Shown: one piece after another, positions 1 to 13,836 of the stretch
Position numbering within the stretch: the stretch's first letter is position 1
Layout of the letters: each line of letters begins with the position of its first letter
Assembly: GCF_002078875.1 (NCBI RefSeq)
Contig: NC_034410.1
Span: forward strand, 75,918,661 to 75,982,660
Length of the DNA stretch: 64,000 nucleotides
Source: Numida meleagris
Taxonomy: Eukaryota > Chordata > Aves > Galliformes > Numididae
Reading direction: 5' to 3'
Position numbers and translations under genes: made by a program
Notes under the pieces: model-generated
Databases searched by the model: none
Told to the model about the DNA's origin: nothing
The model's input: only the letters and a program-made list of their open reading frames with translations

Positions 1-295
1 AGCTTTTCATCCACTGAAACACCCAAGTCCATCCCTGCAGGGCTGCTCTGAATGAGTTCATCTTCCTATTTGTACACATATCTGAGATAGCCCTGACCCA
101 AGTACAGCACTTTGCGGTTGGCTTTTTGAACCTCATTAGGTTCACATGGGCCCACTTTTTGTGCCTGTCCAGGTCCCTCTGGATGGCTTCCCTTCCTTCT
201 GTCACATCAACAGCACCACTCAGCTTGGTGTCATCAGTGAACTTGCTGGGTGCACTCGATTCTGCTATCAAAGTTAACAGGATGAAGCATATCTG
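1..295 (-). mobile_element. CR1 LINE fragment, reverse orientation, cut by window start
   Basis: Read on the minus strand, this is the late reverse-transcriptase part of CR1 ORF2: the conserved run around a Ser-Lys-Phe-Ala-Asp-Asp-like segment, the Lys-Leu-Gly-Gly-Ala region, then the RDLDRLD-like and LGVFVDEKL-like stretches. It continues out of the window to the left, so the 3' end is not visible. The right edge fades gradually around 280-300. Substitutions and stops show a decayed copy. Confidence 0.85.
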
Positions 296-2273
296 TTCTA
301 AGTTAGTTGTAGTTCTGACTGCTTCCTCCTACCTCAGGAGAGGATTAGTTTCAACAACTTTGAAATAAGACTGTGTGGTGTGTAGAGTAATATATCTGCT
401 CTGAATCAGGTGTGAAGCCCTAAAAAGAAAAAATAATTGAATGTTAGCATCTTTTTTGTTGTTACTGTTGTATCTAGTAATGATTTCCTTACATGTTTGT
501 TATGCAATGTAGCTTGTAAAGCCTTGATAGGAATGAAAAACACACAGGTACACATACATATGTATTCCTGAGATAGAAAAGTCTACACTGAAGATGTTCA
601 TATGGCCATCACATACAATTCATCTCTTTACTGTAAGAAAAAAAAGTAGACCACTATGTAAGAGATGCATCCACCACCAACTAATCTTGCGAAAATACTG
701 TATTATTTTTGACTCCGAAACTACTAAGCTCTATTTTCTCCCCACCTGTCTTTCAAATTGACAAAGCAGCTGCCAGGGGTTCTCTTCTATTGCATTTATC
801 TTCATCCTCACTGAGAGATGCAGGAAATGCTGACCTACATAGAGTTGTGTTGGTTCAAGAAGTTATATTTGTGTTTTGGTGTAATAGGAAGGTTGTGAGA
901 GGGGAGCCTGAAATAGAGATGCAACCCAAGGCAGAAATGAGGAGTCCTAAAGGAGTAAATGTTAGGCTACAGATCTATTTGCAGTACAGTATATTACAGA
1001 TATTGAAATGCTACCATCCATCTAGGGAATTAACTGATCAAAGATTTGAGATCTTAGAAGGATCTGAAGACCTCTGCACATTTTTCTAAACCTGTGAACT
1101 TTGCAGTCTGCAATCACACTTGCCCTCTGTGAGCTTCTTCAGACCATCTTGCTTGAGTGGCCTCAGTGGTGCATGTACTAGTGTGAAGGTGTAAGGCTTA
1201 ATGCTGCTTCTCTTGGTGCACAGTTTCCTTTCTGCTCTGGAAATAGGACAGAAAGGGAAAACAGAACAAACAAAACAAATCACATTACTTAGTTTTTACT
1301 GCTTCTAGAATCTCAAAAGGAAATTTCTTTCATTTCTTTCTCATATTGCTTTAGGTGGACCAGTTCTCTGTTGCTATGTTTTCTACTTCTTTAATTTGAA
1401 AGAATTAAAATGGGAGGGGACAAGAGAGAGATGCTCAGGAAGACATTTTTGATCTGTATTGTTGATCTGATCACTATGGAAATAAAATGGGCTACTATCA
1501 AATGAGGTTGGATAATCCATAAGCCAATTTACCTTTACTAAGGAAACTTCATTTCCTGAAGGACAGTGTACTTAACAGAGAGGATGCTGGGTTCAAATCT
1601 TCTGTCTGGCCACAAGTATGAATGCTATTTGAAAGAGTAATTTGTCCCAACACTAGCAAATTGGTTAAAATAAAATAAAATAATTAATTTCTGAGCTAGA
1701 AACTTACGTAAAATTAAGATTGAGAAAGGAGAAACAGCAGACTTAGGGGAAAGGGAGAAATGCATAGAAATGATTCAAAATTATTGACATGATTTTTAAA
1801 AGTGAAATATTAACTAGAATTCAGAATGCTGGTATCATTGGCTCTGTAGTAAGACTTTCAGGATATCCTGCATGTTTCAATATCAGTAGTTTGCTTTACA
1901 GTGAAAAGTGGTATTCCCTGCTTTCTATAATTTATATTCAAACAGTGAAAGAAACATTTTAAAGCAACTCTTTGGAAAGGGACAGAACATGCGGAAAATC
2001 CTACTGATTGTAATAATTGCCAATACAGAAAAGGATAAAATGTTGATTTCAGTGAAATAATTATTAAATTCAATCAGTTTGTTACTAGGAAAGTTGCTTT
2101 AATACTGGTATGATTACTGATCACTTCTTCAGAGTATTGTATTCCAGTATCTCTAAGCTATGTGTTAAATGAGTGACAAATACACTTTCTCTTTTGATGC
2201 AGTAAGTTAATTACCATAGATGAAGAAATCATATGCCTATATTACATTATCACAACTTACAATAATTTTAATC

Positions 2274-2332
2274 ATGATCAGTGATGCATCAATCAATGAT
2301 GATCAGTAATTGTAATTGTAATCACAGTTAGT
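2274..2332. repeat. Short TGATCA/TGATGCATCA palindrome-rich cluster
   Basis: Two TGATCA palindromes flank a perfect 10-base palindrome (TGATGCATCA) and are followed by a tandem attgta repeat (taattgtaattgtaat). No gene is associated. Confidence 0.6.
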
Positions 2333-5300
2333 GATGTACTTAGTTCCCAAAATAAGATGTTACTGTGTCAGAAAATTACAGACAAGTATTCTTATTTCAG
2401 TAAACAAGTGGAATGCATTTACCCCCCTCTAGCTTACCTCGAGATTAATGCATTTCCTCCTCAAGCTGCTTTAATTCTGGTATTTGAACAGTTTACAGAA
2501 AGTAAATTCTTGGTTTTATTCTTCGGCTTTTATATGGCCAAATGTGAAGGAGGCTTAAACCTTGATTTGCTAGCCAGCATTAGTACCTCTTCCAAATAAA
2601 TTAACAGGCATTCCTAATCTGTGTTTACTTTAGATAGTTTTCTGTTCGGTCTAAAAAGCTCACAAAAGATTTGAGAGATTTCCTTAAATTATTTGCCTCA
2701 GAATTTTACTATTTAATTTCTATTCTAATGCCTGAAATGTCAAATAATGTGAAGACCATCTAAGATCTCTGTTGTACTCTGTTCTGTTCCAAGAGCTCTG
2801 TCAGAAAAGTCATTCAGTCAGCAGTTAAAGTTATCTTGGAAATTTTAACACTAATTTACTGGGAGTGCTGCCAGAAACATGGAAAATTCTACAAAGAAAA
2901 GGTGTGGCGGTGGTAGGTGTACATGAAGGAAGGAGTTTGTGTGCCATCTCTAATGGCTGTTGTAATAAATTACCTCTCCTCTCAAAGTGCGCCTTGCTTG
3001 ATATCAGAAGAAGAGATATTGTGCTAGGCTCTGAGGAGTTGAGGCTGAGGTTTATTGTCAGAAAGGTTGATCTGATGGTGATCAGGGTGAATCTTCCTGT
3101 CTTTTTTCTATCCTATTAAATGACTGGAAGCAACATTCACGCACTTTGGGTATGATTTTCTAGGCTTTCTTAAATACTTCTACTTTCCATTGTCAGTTAC
3201 ATGGTACACATTACTTAGTATGTCATACCGGTAAGACATTATGATAAATCATTCTCTTCAGACACCCAGTACTCTTCTGCCTGAGCAGGATTAGCAGGAC
3301 TCTTAAATAGCAGAATACACGAATCATCTGAGCAAGACATTTAAAAAGTCTGTGGAACCTAAGTGCTCTTTTTCTCCCTCCCTCTATAATTATGAACATG
3401 TTTCAAATTGATGTCACCTGATCTGAAGCTTAAACATGGTCTGAATTTTGCTGATTGCAAGCTGGCTCCTGTAGCCTCATGTTTCATACATGCATTTCCA
3501 GCAGTTATTCTCCAAGCCACGCTTCTTGCAGCTTTTTTGCATTCTCAGCTTGTGTTCTTTCCCTTACTATTATTTCCCAGGCTGAAACTCGTGTTAATAC
3601 CATGATGGAAATGTCAGGCTAATTATCTGTGAGAATAGGTAGTAGTTTGGGAAAGAAGAGAGGAATGCAGCTACACAACAACAAAAGACCTTACTGCTGA
3701 AAGCCTTGCCAACTCTGCTTTGCTGAAGTTAATGGAATTCTGTCATGTTTTATGGCATGTGTTGAAGTGTGTCAGTATAATGTACAAAGGAAAATGTTTA
3801 GGATTCCTCACTTTCCCTCCTAAAAGCAGTGGTGTGTCTGAAATTGAGACAGGAATCTCCTTACCAGAAAGAATAAAACTGATTGAACATTGAGCCATTC
3901 CGTTCATGCCTGCAGATGTCCGTTGCATTAACAGAAAAGGCCGTAACATAGCAAACATTACAAAATCCATGCTGCTGAATGTTCGACGGGTTGGAGATTG
4001 CTTTGCTTCTCTAATAAAAATGTTGTGGCCTTTATGTGCAGTTGTCACCTGCTTAAGGAAGTTTCTTTGAACATGTCAAGAAACAAGGGATTTAGATCTG
4101 CTGTGGATGGATGCCATCCCATTGCAGACAGAAGAGATGCTCCATCAGGTCTAATTTTCTGCTTCTTCATTCAAAGGACAGCAGATGACAACTGAATAAA
4201 CACTTAAAGTAAACTGAGAGAAAAGTGACTTCGCAGGAAGTGAAGGTACAAGAATGCTAGGCCACTGTCATGTTAGAAGGGAGAAGAACAAAAGATTTAT
4301 TGCCAATAAATATCAATCATTGTATCTTGGTTAATTTTTGAGAGAAATAATAGAAAAAGATTTTTTTTTCTTCTCTAAACCCTTCTTTTTTTTATTGTGG
4401 TAAGCAGTAAATTTACTCAGTGAGATGAGTCAAGTTGGCTCTATTGGAATATTATGCAATTCATGTTCAATAGGCTTGTTGTACTAGATGTAAACTATAA
4501 CAAAAAAACAAAAATAATTGAAGGAAAAATGCTTCTTTCTCAATGTACTATGGTAGTTAATTTTTATTTTAATCTCTAGAATACTAGAGTTTTCATATAT
4601 TGGGTAGGAAGGTACTTTTTTCTGGTGTTGAAAATGGTGGAAGAAATCCCATCTTCCGCTACAATATTGGAACGTTTTCTTTATGTCAGTCTACTTCGTG
4701 TGTCTGAGAGGCAGGATGGCCCAGTTTAAATGTGAAGTAAAGTGATACTACAACTATGTTGATATTGTGGTCTTAATCCCCAAATATTTGGTACAGAAAC
4801 TTCCTTTTGTCTGGAGTTAGTTAAAAAATAGACCTAAAATACAGTTGGATGATTTTTGTCATTTCCAAAACAAATATTGCCTGTGCCAAGCCACTTAGAA
4901 CTTATATATATTTATTCTTAATGTCTTTTAACTTCTCTGGTTTTCTTTGCTTTTTTTTAATTGCAATCTTTTACCAGAACAACTGTATCTTAGTATAAAT
5001 TAATTGTAAACCTTCCTAGATGAACACTTGTTTATAATCTTAACTTCCCTACCTGTTTATCTGAAACACATCTGTACCAACTTTCAATTTTTATAACAAA
5101 TGTAGAAATGACAGAAGTACTAGTAATTGCTTTGAGATTTTATCCTTTTTGATTGGAATAATATCATGAAACATCCTTTTGACAGAAATAATGTAACTAA
5201 CTGTCAGGTGAATGTATACTACAAAGCGCTAAACAGGGATGGAATCAAAGATTGATTGCATGCATTCAAGCATCTGTAATCTCAAATGCGTTCAACAAAA

Positions 5301-8300
5301 GATTTGACAATTCGTTGCATTTTTAATCCCACTTTTCAAGTGCAGGACCTTTGGATATTTGTGTGCTGAAGGCTGAAATCACAATACATCTTATGTACAA
5401 ATTTATGCTTTAGAAAAAATCTTGTTTATCTGCCAATAGTGAAAAAATTCTTTAGTTTTTTTCTGGATGGCAAAGTTTCTGAAGTTTTAAATATAAGTAA
5501 CACTGCTACCACAGTAGAAAATGAAATAAAAAATGATTCAGCATCTATCTGTAAAGGAATTTTACATAGAAAAGGAATGTGTTATCCAAAATGTTCATAA
5601 TAATAGCAAGATAGTGAATTAAAATAATCAAGTCATATGCATTGGCTGCGCCCGAAGTTATTTAGATCCTTTAAGGTAACGAGATGACCAGTCTTCCTCT
5701 GATGTCTGAGTACTGCACTCACACAGAGCCTGAAAGCAATAACAGGTGATGCAAGAAGTGCTGTCATGATGAAAGAGCAGACAGGTTGGAGACCTGTACA
5801 TTCTGATTATATAGTGGTCATGACGTTAGGTGCAATTCAAAAGAAGTGTGGGCTCTTCTTCCATTTTGCTTTTAGAAATATTTCTAAGGGATGATCTGTT
5901 TATTTTGTTCTCTGTAGTTGTCATGGACTTACCTGTCTTCTTTCCTATGCTGAAAAAATCTGCACATATCTCTTTTGACAACTACTAGCTAGGGGTCAAA
6001 TCCTACAACTTTGAAAAATTCTTTGTGAATGAATGGAATTTTAGCCGAGTCAAAGTGGAGGTTTGGTTTCTGTATTAAAAAAAAAAAATACTTCAAGAAT
6101 ATTAAAACAGATTCTTTGTAATCCTCAGTGACCAGAAACATTATAGTAAGACCAAGTTAACCTAAGTTGTTAAACAACTTTGGAAGAATTTGCAGCTTTT
6201 ATTGAGTTTTCATTTGCTTGCAATTTGTTTCTGTTGATACCTTTAATGTTGTATTTGTGGCAGTCTATATCTTATCTCTGGCATTTGTGATTTGGACAGA
6301 TAGATGCATTGAACAGTGGAGAAGGCAGAAGTCTCTCAGACATCTGCTAAATGTCTTTAGTTATGTCTAGAGGTTTTGTTGAGTGTACTGAGCCCTGAAA
6401 AGTGCAGGTTACTATGGACACAACTTGTCTATTATTTACTGTGACTGGAAGCTAACCCGCATGAGGTAAAGAGTTTCTCAGTGTTACCTGAAAGAGTCAG
6501 CATACTGAAAAGGGAGTGAACTAAATTCACAGCATAAAAGCATGGGGATGTACACATGCAGCCACATTTCACATCCTTCACTGTGAGCTTCAGGAGGTCA
6601 GTTCTATATACTTGTGCACACTGCCCTGTGTACTTACCTGTATATTAAAAAATGTATCACATACCTTCCACCCATCTCCACAGTGACATCACTAAAGGCT
6701 TTTGATGCTCGAAGTGGAGAATTTCTAAGAGCCAGATTCACATTTCCCCTGACTGCTCAGAAAATCTTTTAATGACCGGTCATATTAATTATTTTTGCTG
6801 AGATTTATTTTTATACTTCCTGTTATGGCCGTTCTACTGTACACAGAACTGAAGATTCATCTGAGTGGAAAGAGGTCAAGGAACATTATTCTGACAGCTG
6901 GAGAGGTACCTGTATTCCCATCTGTGCTTCCAGGATTGTTTCTGTACTGTGGTTTCAAGGACTGAGACATCAACATTTAAAATGTAAACCTTTTTTTTTT
7001 TTTTTTCCAGGCTTAAAAAACCAACTCATTGTTTTCTAAAAGTGACATTTTGTTTGGATAAACAAATGCATTAATATAAATGGAAAGAAGTTTTAATTAT
7101 CAATGCTTTGATCCTAGAAAAAAGAAAATAGTGGTTCATTTGCTGTAGTCCAGGCTGCATTCAAGGAAAGGGAGTTTTCTCAATTCACGATGATTCATAC
7201 AGAATGTGAAGTAGTTTTACTCTGAAAATTATTAATATTCCTAAATAGTTATTAGGATTTTAACATGATGATTTGTTTAAAGTAACAGACTTCTTGTTCA
7301 GAACCTTTGTTTTTCTGAAATCATCAGCCACCGAGCTGTGGGTGTGGTCTTTCACCTCTCAAAGGTCAGACTTGAGCAGTTCAGCTTTCGGAATATTTTT
7401 TCAGTACCTTTGTTGCCCTCAGGGGAAAAAAAAAGGCAATTATAACTTAGACAAACACATCTTTTAATGAAGTCCAAGGCAGCGTAGAGATGTGTCCATT
7501 ACCCACAAGTGTACCTTGCTTTATATAGGTTGTAAGAATAAATTAATCAAGACATTATTTTAGTTGCTCAAGAGAGCAAATATAGAGTGAGCATAAGGCT
7601 TATAAGGAGGAATGTTAATTGCCTTTGCCCACCTATACCATTTTTTCTAAGAAGAGAAAGCAGAAAGCTAGCAGTTACTCACAGAACAAGAGCATCGCAG
7701 AAAAGAATGCTTGTGTGACAGCACGAATCTCCAGAATGAAAAGGAAAATCAAAGCCTTTAAAATATTAAGCAATAGCACTAAAGACAGGTATCATAAGAT
7801 TAATTATCCTTAAAAAAATCATATTTTTAAGGTTTTACAAGCTGTCTGCAGTTTTCACAGTTAACAGTTCTGGTTCAGTGCCTTCAGTCTAGCGTTTGCA
7901 TGGGGTTAGCCTGATCCGACAGAAGACAATCACACGTTCCAAGTAAAAGACCAAATGCCTTGAAGTAGATCACTTGGAGATAAAACAGTATTAAAATGGA
8001 AGCACATCTGCCAAGTATCAGCTGTCAAAGCCCTGCAGCTTTCTGAAACCAGCCAAGTATTAGAATAATCCATTGTAGTGCACTTCATTTTTAAGTCTTT
8101 GTAATCATCCAGCCAATTCCATGAGCTACATGGAAGAGCATGCATGTGTGTTTGTGATTATAATAATACTTTAAGTGAAATCTGAAATAAAGAACACATA
8201 CTTAATCTGCAGCTTTGAATTTTAACACCTTATTTGATCATTATTTCTTGATTTCCCATTATTTCATAATTTCCCATGGCAGCTAAAAGCATTAATTCAT

Positions 8301-9930
8301 TCTTTATCTAGCTGGGAATTAAGAAAACTTGATGGAAATAGACTAAATCTCTTTTGCAAGTACAAAAAAGACATAAATTATTCCAACATATGCATTGTTG
8401 TCCTTTTGTCCTTTAAAAATGTTTGCATAAGACTTCTTGTGGAGGGATGGGACAAGCTGTTTGCTAAGGTGCAAAGTCTAATTTTCAGCTAATCTAGTTG
8501 TCAGCTCAGGTATATTCTGCATTTGTGTGGCAGCTGCAGAAGTTAAATGACTTCAGTGACTTCAGTGACTGTGGTCACTGAATAAAATGAATGCATTCTG
8601 TAGTGGCTACAGAAACGGCTGATAGTGAGAACTTGAAAGGCTGCCGTGTAGGACTGAGAGACAAGTCTCTTCTTGATCCCCTTTTTCTTTCCTTTCCCAC
8701 ATCTTATCCTCTTCTTTCATCTGTCTTCATATTATTTTGATAATTTACAGGGCCGAAGCTGACCTTTTAATACACCAGATCTAGCTCGTTTGGCCTTTCA
8801 TAGAGCACTTGGACATAATGCTATGCAATGTAATTATCTTTGCATAAACGACCAAAAGGCCGTGTTTCAGGCTGTTCGATTTTAAAGCAGGGAAGAACTC
8901 TGGTATTGTCAAGGAAGTGCAGAAGAGAAGCTAAATAATGTCTAGGCCCAGCCCATCAGAAGTTATGGACACTGAAGTCTAAAAATGTATTTAATAAATA
9001 TCAGATACAGTAGAATTGTATCTAACCTCTGCCCCTGGTTTTCTGCTTTTCTTCATAATCATTAGAGCATGAGTAGACTGTGTTTTCCCTGATATGCCGG
9101 TATGTACTGGGTGCAATATTTAAAAGTTTCATGGGGAGAAATGACCCATTAAATGCTTGGATCTAACCTCTCACATCTCTTAAGCTATTTCAGTTCAGCC
9201 AGCTTATATGAATTTGAATGATGTATTTACCTTAACGTAATTTTTAGAAAAATTCACATTCTTAGTTTATAGGCATTGGCAATGGAGAGTCTAGCAGTGC
9301 TCTTGGTAGCTTGTAGCTCTACTGGTTAGCTGTCTTTATGCATATTTATGCCAGATTTTCAGAAGAACAGTTTGCTATTGTAATGCTCTCCTTTTACACT
9401 TTCTGGGCTAGAAGAAAACTCTAGTGCCTTGACTGCTTTACGTATGTTGTAATCAGATGACCTCTCAATCTCCTTGATTAACTGATCAAACTAAGCGTTT
9501 TAATCAGACAGGTCATACAGAGGCATTTTCATCAGTTTAATTTGTATTATTCTTCACTTTTCTTTCTCCAACCCTTTCAATAACCCCTTTTGAGTTTGAT
9601 CTCTGTAAGCAATATTTGAATATCAAGATTATTTCACAATTTCAATTGTAAAATCCTTTCAACTATATTTGATATGCCTACTCCATGGGAGGAGAACACA
9701 CACATCCCAGACTGCTGTTTATTCTCCTGGCCCTGGTATGTGACTCCACAACATAATTTCAGCTTTAGCAGTTTTTAATCAGTCATGATTTACTTCAGAA
9801 CTTATGCTCAGAGTAATACACTGCCTTACTAAAATTTTCAGTTTGAACCGAGAGATGGTCTCATAACTGGAGTATAAGCAATGTGAACAAAGTGGCCTGT
9901 GTGGTCTAAAAAGTGCTCTGATGAGGCAGG

Positions 9931-9978
9931 GAGAAACTTGGAGCCAGTCTCTTGGAGAAATTTGGTGCCAGTCTCTTG
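9931..9978. repeat. 24-bp tandem duplication
   Basis: Two adjacent 24-base units, each running from gagaaa to cagtctcttg, differ at only two internal positions. It looks like a simple local duplication (replication slippage) in unique intronic sequence. Confidence 0.9.
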
Positions 9979-11813
9979 CTTTTCTTTTTAGCTTTCAGGT
10001 ACGCATGGATGGAGCAGGAGTTGGGATGTAATTTTTGTTGAAGTTATGTTCTGCAGAGTATTCTTATGTGCTAAGTAAACTTGCAGTCATTATGTATGTA
10101 ATTGTTAAGTGTTTTACCAGGATAAAAGTTTAAATATAAGGTACTAATTAGACTGTACACTTTAAATTTAAACAGTAATATTTTCTAAGTGTAAATCATA
10201 TAAGAGATTAACCTTGAGCTTTTATGAAACTCATTGAATCAGTAGGTTTTGGCAATCAGAATTTGAGGTCGAGGGTAAATAAACCTGTGTTTGAATTACT
10301 ATAACTGCCCTTCACATGCTAGAACTTTTTAAGATTTTGCATTGTCTATCTGTGGTAAATAATTCACCATCCTTTTTAAAAGATCCTGGAATACATTAAC
10401 GTGTTAATTGAAAAACTGGCTTCTTGTATTAATTTTTCCTGTTTCCACTGAAAAATCCAATCTTCTCTTTTTCATTATTCAAGTTATTAAACAGTTTGAA
10501 CAGTTTAGACTGTGTAATATATTAGATCCTGGCATCTCGAAGCAGAGCGCAGTATTGAGATGGCTTTTCTGTTGAGGCAAAGCTGTTCCTGTAGCTTGTA
10601 GTATGTCTGCAGGAGTGCACAGCATTCAAAATGTTGGTGGCGGTATCTGGTCCTGATGAAAAAGGAGGCCAGCTTTCCTGTTTTTTAAAAACCAGGCATG
10701 GTGTTAGGTAGCCGTACTATCTATAACATTGATGACACAGCAGTTCCTGCAACCTGTAGTGCTGCTCACTGGCTGAGTTAACTCAGCTGAAAATTGAGTG
10801 TAATGGGGTCAGGGATCCATGTAGGCTCCCACCTCCCTCTACATGGCAGCTCTGTTTGGGAGTTCAGTGAGCAGATGTTGGTAGGTGCCATCTGCCTTGG
10901 GTTACCAAGGTGGAAGGGGACATGCACGCCTCTAGAAGGCTGCTGGTAGGGAGCATCATACCCCAGAAAAGCAAATATAAAGATCTGCGTATTTTTACTC
11001 AGTCTGGCAAGTCATATTGTGTTAGACATTGTCAGGAAGAGTTTTTTCAGTGATCTATAACAAAAGACCACAATTCTGTAAGTAAATGAAGCCAAGACCT
11101 TTTTGTTTTCTTTATTCATAGAATTCTTTTTTTCCGCAGCATAAATAGCATCCCAGTTTTGCAAATTAACAGGATGAGGTACCATTCTTCTTGTTTATGT
11201 GAAATTGTCCAAGATACTTAAGGAACTGGGAGTGCTTAGATAATGCTAGTGTCAATGTTTCTGCTCTAGCAAAAAATGTATCATGAAAATTAATCTTGAA
11301 AATTAATCTATTGTGAATAAATTGTACAGTAATCGTATATCTCGCCATTCTCTTGCTTTAAGGAAACAGTTGCCTACACTGGCAGAGCTTAGCTCTTTCC
11401 CTTCAAAATGCCAGTCCACCAGAGTATGCCTCATTAATTCTAGGAGTCCATTTTTGCTGGCCAGCTGGAAAGTTACTCTGCCCAAAGCTGCCTTTTGAAA
11501 CATTGAATTCCAGCACACATTTCTCAGCTTAAACTTTTAATGCAGGAACTGGCACGCAAAGAGAGATGTGAGTTCTGTGGAGAAGATAAAGTATGATAGT
11601 TTCATGTAATGAATATATTATATATTTTTGAACTTGGAGCTAAGAAACACTAGGCAGTAAATAGCGTTATCCAAAAAATATATATATATTCTCCTTTGAA
11701 TTTCCTTTAAAAATTCCTTCAAACTATGTATATTTATTCTCAACCTGATAATGAATTTTGTATTTTTTAGCCAACAAGCTCCTTGGCCTCCTCAAGAGTG
11801 ATTATGCTGTAAA

Positions 11814-11851
11814 ATATTGTCAAATATTTGTCAAATATTGACAAATATCCT
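11814..11851. repeat. AT-rich imperfect inverted/direct repeat
   Basis: tgtcaaatatttgtcaaata followed by ttgacaaatatcc contains two direct TGTCAAATATT units and their inverted counterpart, so the segment can fold back on itself. AT-rich, no gene attached. Confidence 0.6.
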
Positions 11852-12569
11852 CAGATAAAATTAAGTAAAATAAAATAAGCAAGTGTTATATTTAGCAATA
11901 TTTAGTATCTATAAATGTCTGCTGAAAAAGCTTTATTTTTCCTTTCATATTAACTCTGGAGACACTCATTTCACCCTTGCTGGTTTTCTTTTTTCTTGTA
12001 ATATTCTAAAATCCATGTCAGGCCTTTCTCAAGGTTTCCAAAGAATATGAAACATGAAATAGTTAAAATGGAACTAAACTTGACCTTTTTCCCACCTTTT
12101 CCTGGAGGAATCGATAAATACACATATTAATGCTCAGGGATTGCCAGCGTCATTGCTGAACATTTATGAACAGCTATGTGTACAGTGTCGTAGTAATTTG
12201 GCAGTCTTTCACAACTGAGATTTGCATCTTCGATAGCTTTATCCTGACTCTGGAGAGATGCCCTTCTCCCAGCAGCGCTGAAGCTCCCACTCAGGATTCA
12301 CCCTTTGTTATTTGATTAGCTGCAAAGCTGGAAATCTCCGTATACACTATTTGCTCTGACTGATTTTTTTAAAACAGCACAGATATACAGGAACAACTGA
12401 AGTTTTTCAAGCTCATAAAGAGGATATCGAGTATAGGCTAAAATGCTCTTGAGTATTTGGGTGCTACTTCATAGGCTTGCTTATTTCAAGTATGTGCTCT
12501 AGGATGTCTTGCAAGAGGCAGATAAGGTCTCTCAGCCTGCTCTGAGCTAAGACTGACAAACGAGGTGTC

Positions 12570-12588
12570 TTTTTTTTTTTTTTTTTTT
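12570..12588. repeat. Poly-T tract (19)
   Basis: Homopolymer in intronic sequence. No processed-pseudogene signature beside it. Confidence 0.95.
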
Positions 12589-13232
12589 GTTATTATCACT
12601 TTTGTCTGTGGAGGAATTGAACTAAAACTCAATTCTAACCCACAGACCATCTAGCTGAGAAGTTTGCCTTTCCAGTTTGGATTCCAATTTAGACAATAAA
12701 ATGAGATCCTTAACTTATCACCTGCCTGTGCCCTGCTGAGCGTACTATAACAACATAGCTATAAAAAGTCAGGTAGTTATAGGGAAGGAGCAATCCTGAT
12801 AGGTATTCATTCAGTTCTGAGATTTAGAATCTAATGGTGGAATAATTTGATTGTTTTAAAAAGTAAGTTTGTCTCATGGTTGTAAATGTTTCATTTTCTA
12901 TACTGGTATAACTCAGATAAAAGTATACAATTTAATAGCAACTACTGTTGGCATGAGATGGGGATAATGCTGCCACACTTGTCATGAAAGAAAAGATTTC
13001 TAGCTGTGCAAGTATCAAATCATGGTTATTTTAACTTATGCCAGTGTTTGCAAAAAAAAAACCTACGATGTTTTTGTTTGCTGTGCAAACAATATCTCAA
13101 TATCTCATTTGAACAGACAGAGATCTTTCTTTTTTTACTTTTCAGAGTAAAAGGTAGAGACCATCTGTCTATTAATATTTTTCCCAAGTTCCAACATAGC
13201 TTCATGTTTTAAGCATTTTTCTTGTTTATATG

Positions 13233-13278
13233 TATATATTTTTGACACATTTGTATATATATATTTTTGACACATTTC
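13233..13278. repeat. Tandem duplication with TATATA/TTTTTGACACATTT unit
   Basis: The unit gtatatatttttgacacatt occurs twice back to back, the second copy with extra TA dinucleotides. A slippage-type duplication. Confidence 0.85.
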
Positions 13279-13382
13279 AAGGTTGTGCAAAAATATCTTT
13301 TCCAAACTCTGTCAGGACTGCATGTTAACCTAAAGATCGTGGCTTTAATTTGTTCTTTCTTGACCAAAATGCATTGTCAATT

Positions 13383-13403
13383 AAAAAAAAAAAAAAAAAA
13401 AAA
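13383..13403. repeat. Poly-A tract (21)
   Basis: Homopolymer run. No gene-like sequence upstream of it on the + strand, so it is not taken as a retrocopy tail. Confidence 0.95.
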
Positions 13404-13767
13404 TCTCAATTTAAGTATTTGCAGAATGCAATTAGCACAGAACTGACATTTATCATGAGACTGTTCTTGAAATATAAGATTTACTGAGCAATTTAGATGT
13501 GGGATGAACCCAGCTTTTATCCAGGATGCATGATGTTCTAAAAATAGAAGTGGTATTTCCAATTCTTGCTTTTGATCCAGCTATGTTGTTTTATGCTGGC
13601 AAGGTTTTTTTGGAGAGCTGCAAATGTTTCTAATTTTCAGGATGTCTTCTTGGTTTGCATTCTCAGCCCCTTTCTTCCAGCTTGCCAATAGATGATGGGG
13701 TATTCACCCTTTTGGGATCTCAAACTTGAAAGAACCTGAGTTCCAACATCTCTCTATTCACTTATTT

Positions 13768-13802
13768 CTTTTTTTTTTAAGCTTTTTTTTGGTTTTTGGG
13801 TG

Positions 13803-13833
<31 letters not shown>
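13768..13833. repeat. T-rich tract ending in poly-T (29)
   Basis: A T/G-rich stretch that ends in 29 consecutive T (13805-13833), the longest homopolymer in the window. Confidence 0.95.

Positions 13834-13836
<3 letters not shown>

Noticed and set aside
709..1089. 126-codon + strand open frame
   Set aside because: No family resemblance, composition like the surrounding intron, no supporting splice or promoter signals.
13383..13403. Poly-A tract as a possible retrocopy tail
   Set aside because: No coding relic or polyadenylation signal upstream. The same holds for the tracts at 33433 and 63949.
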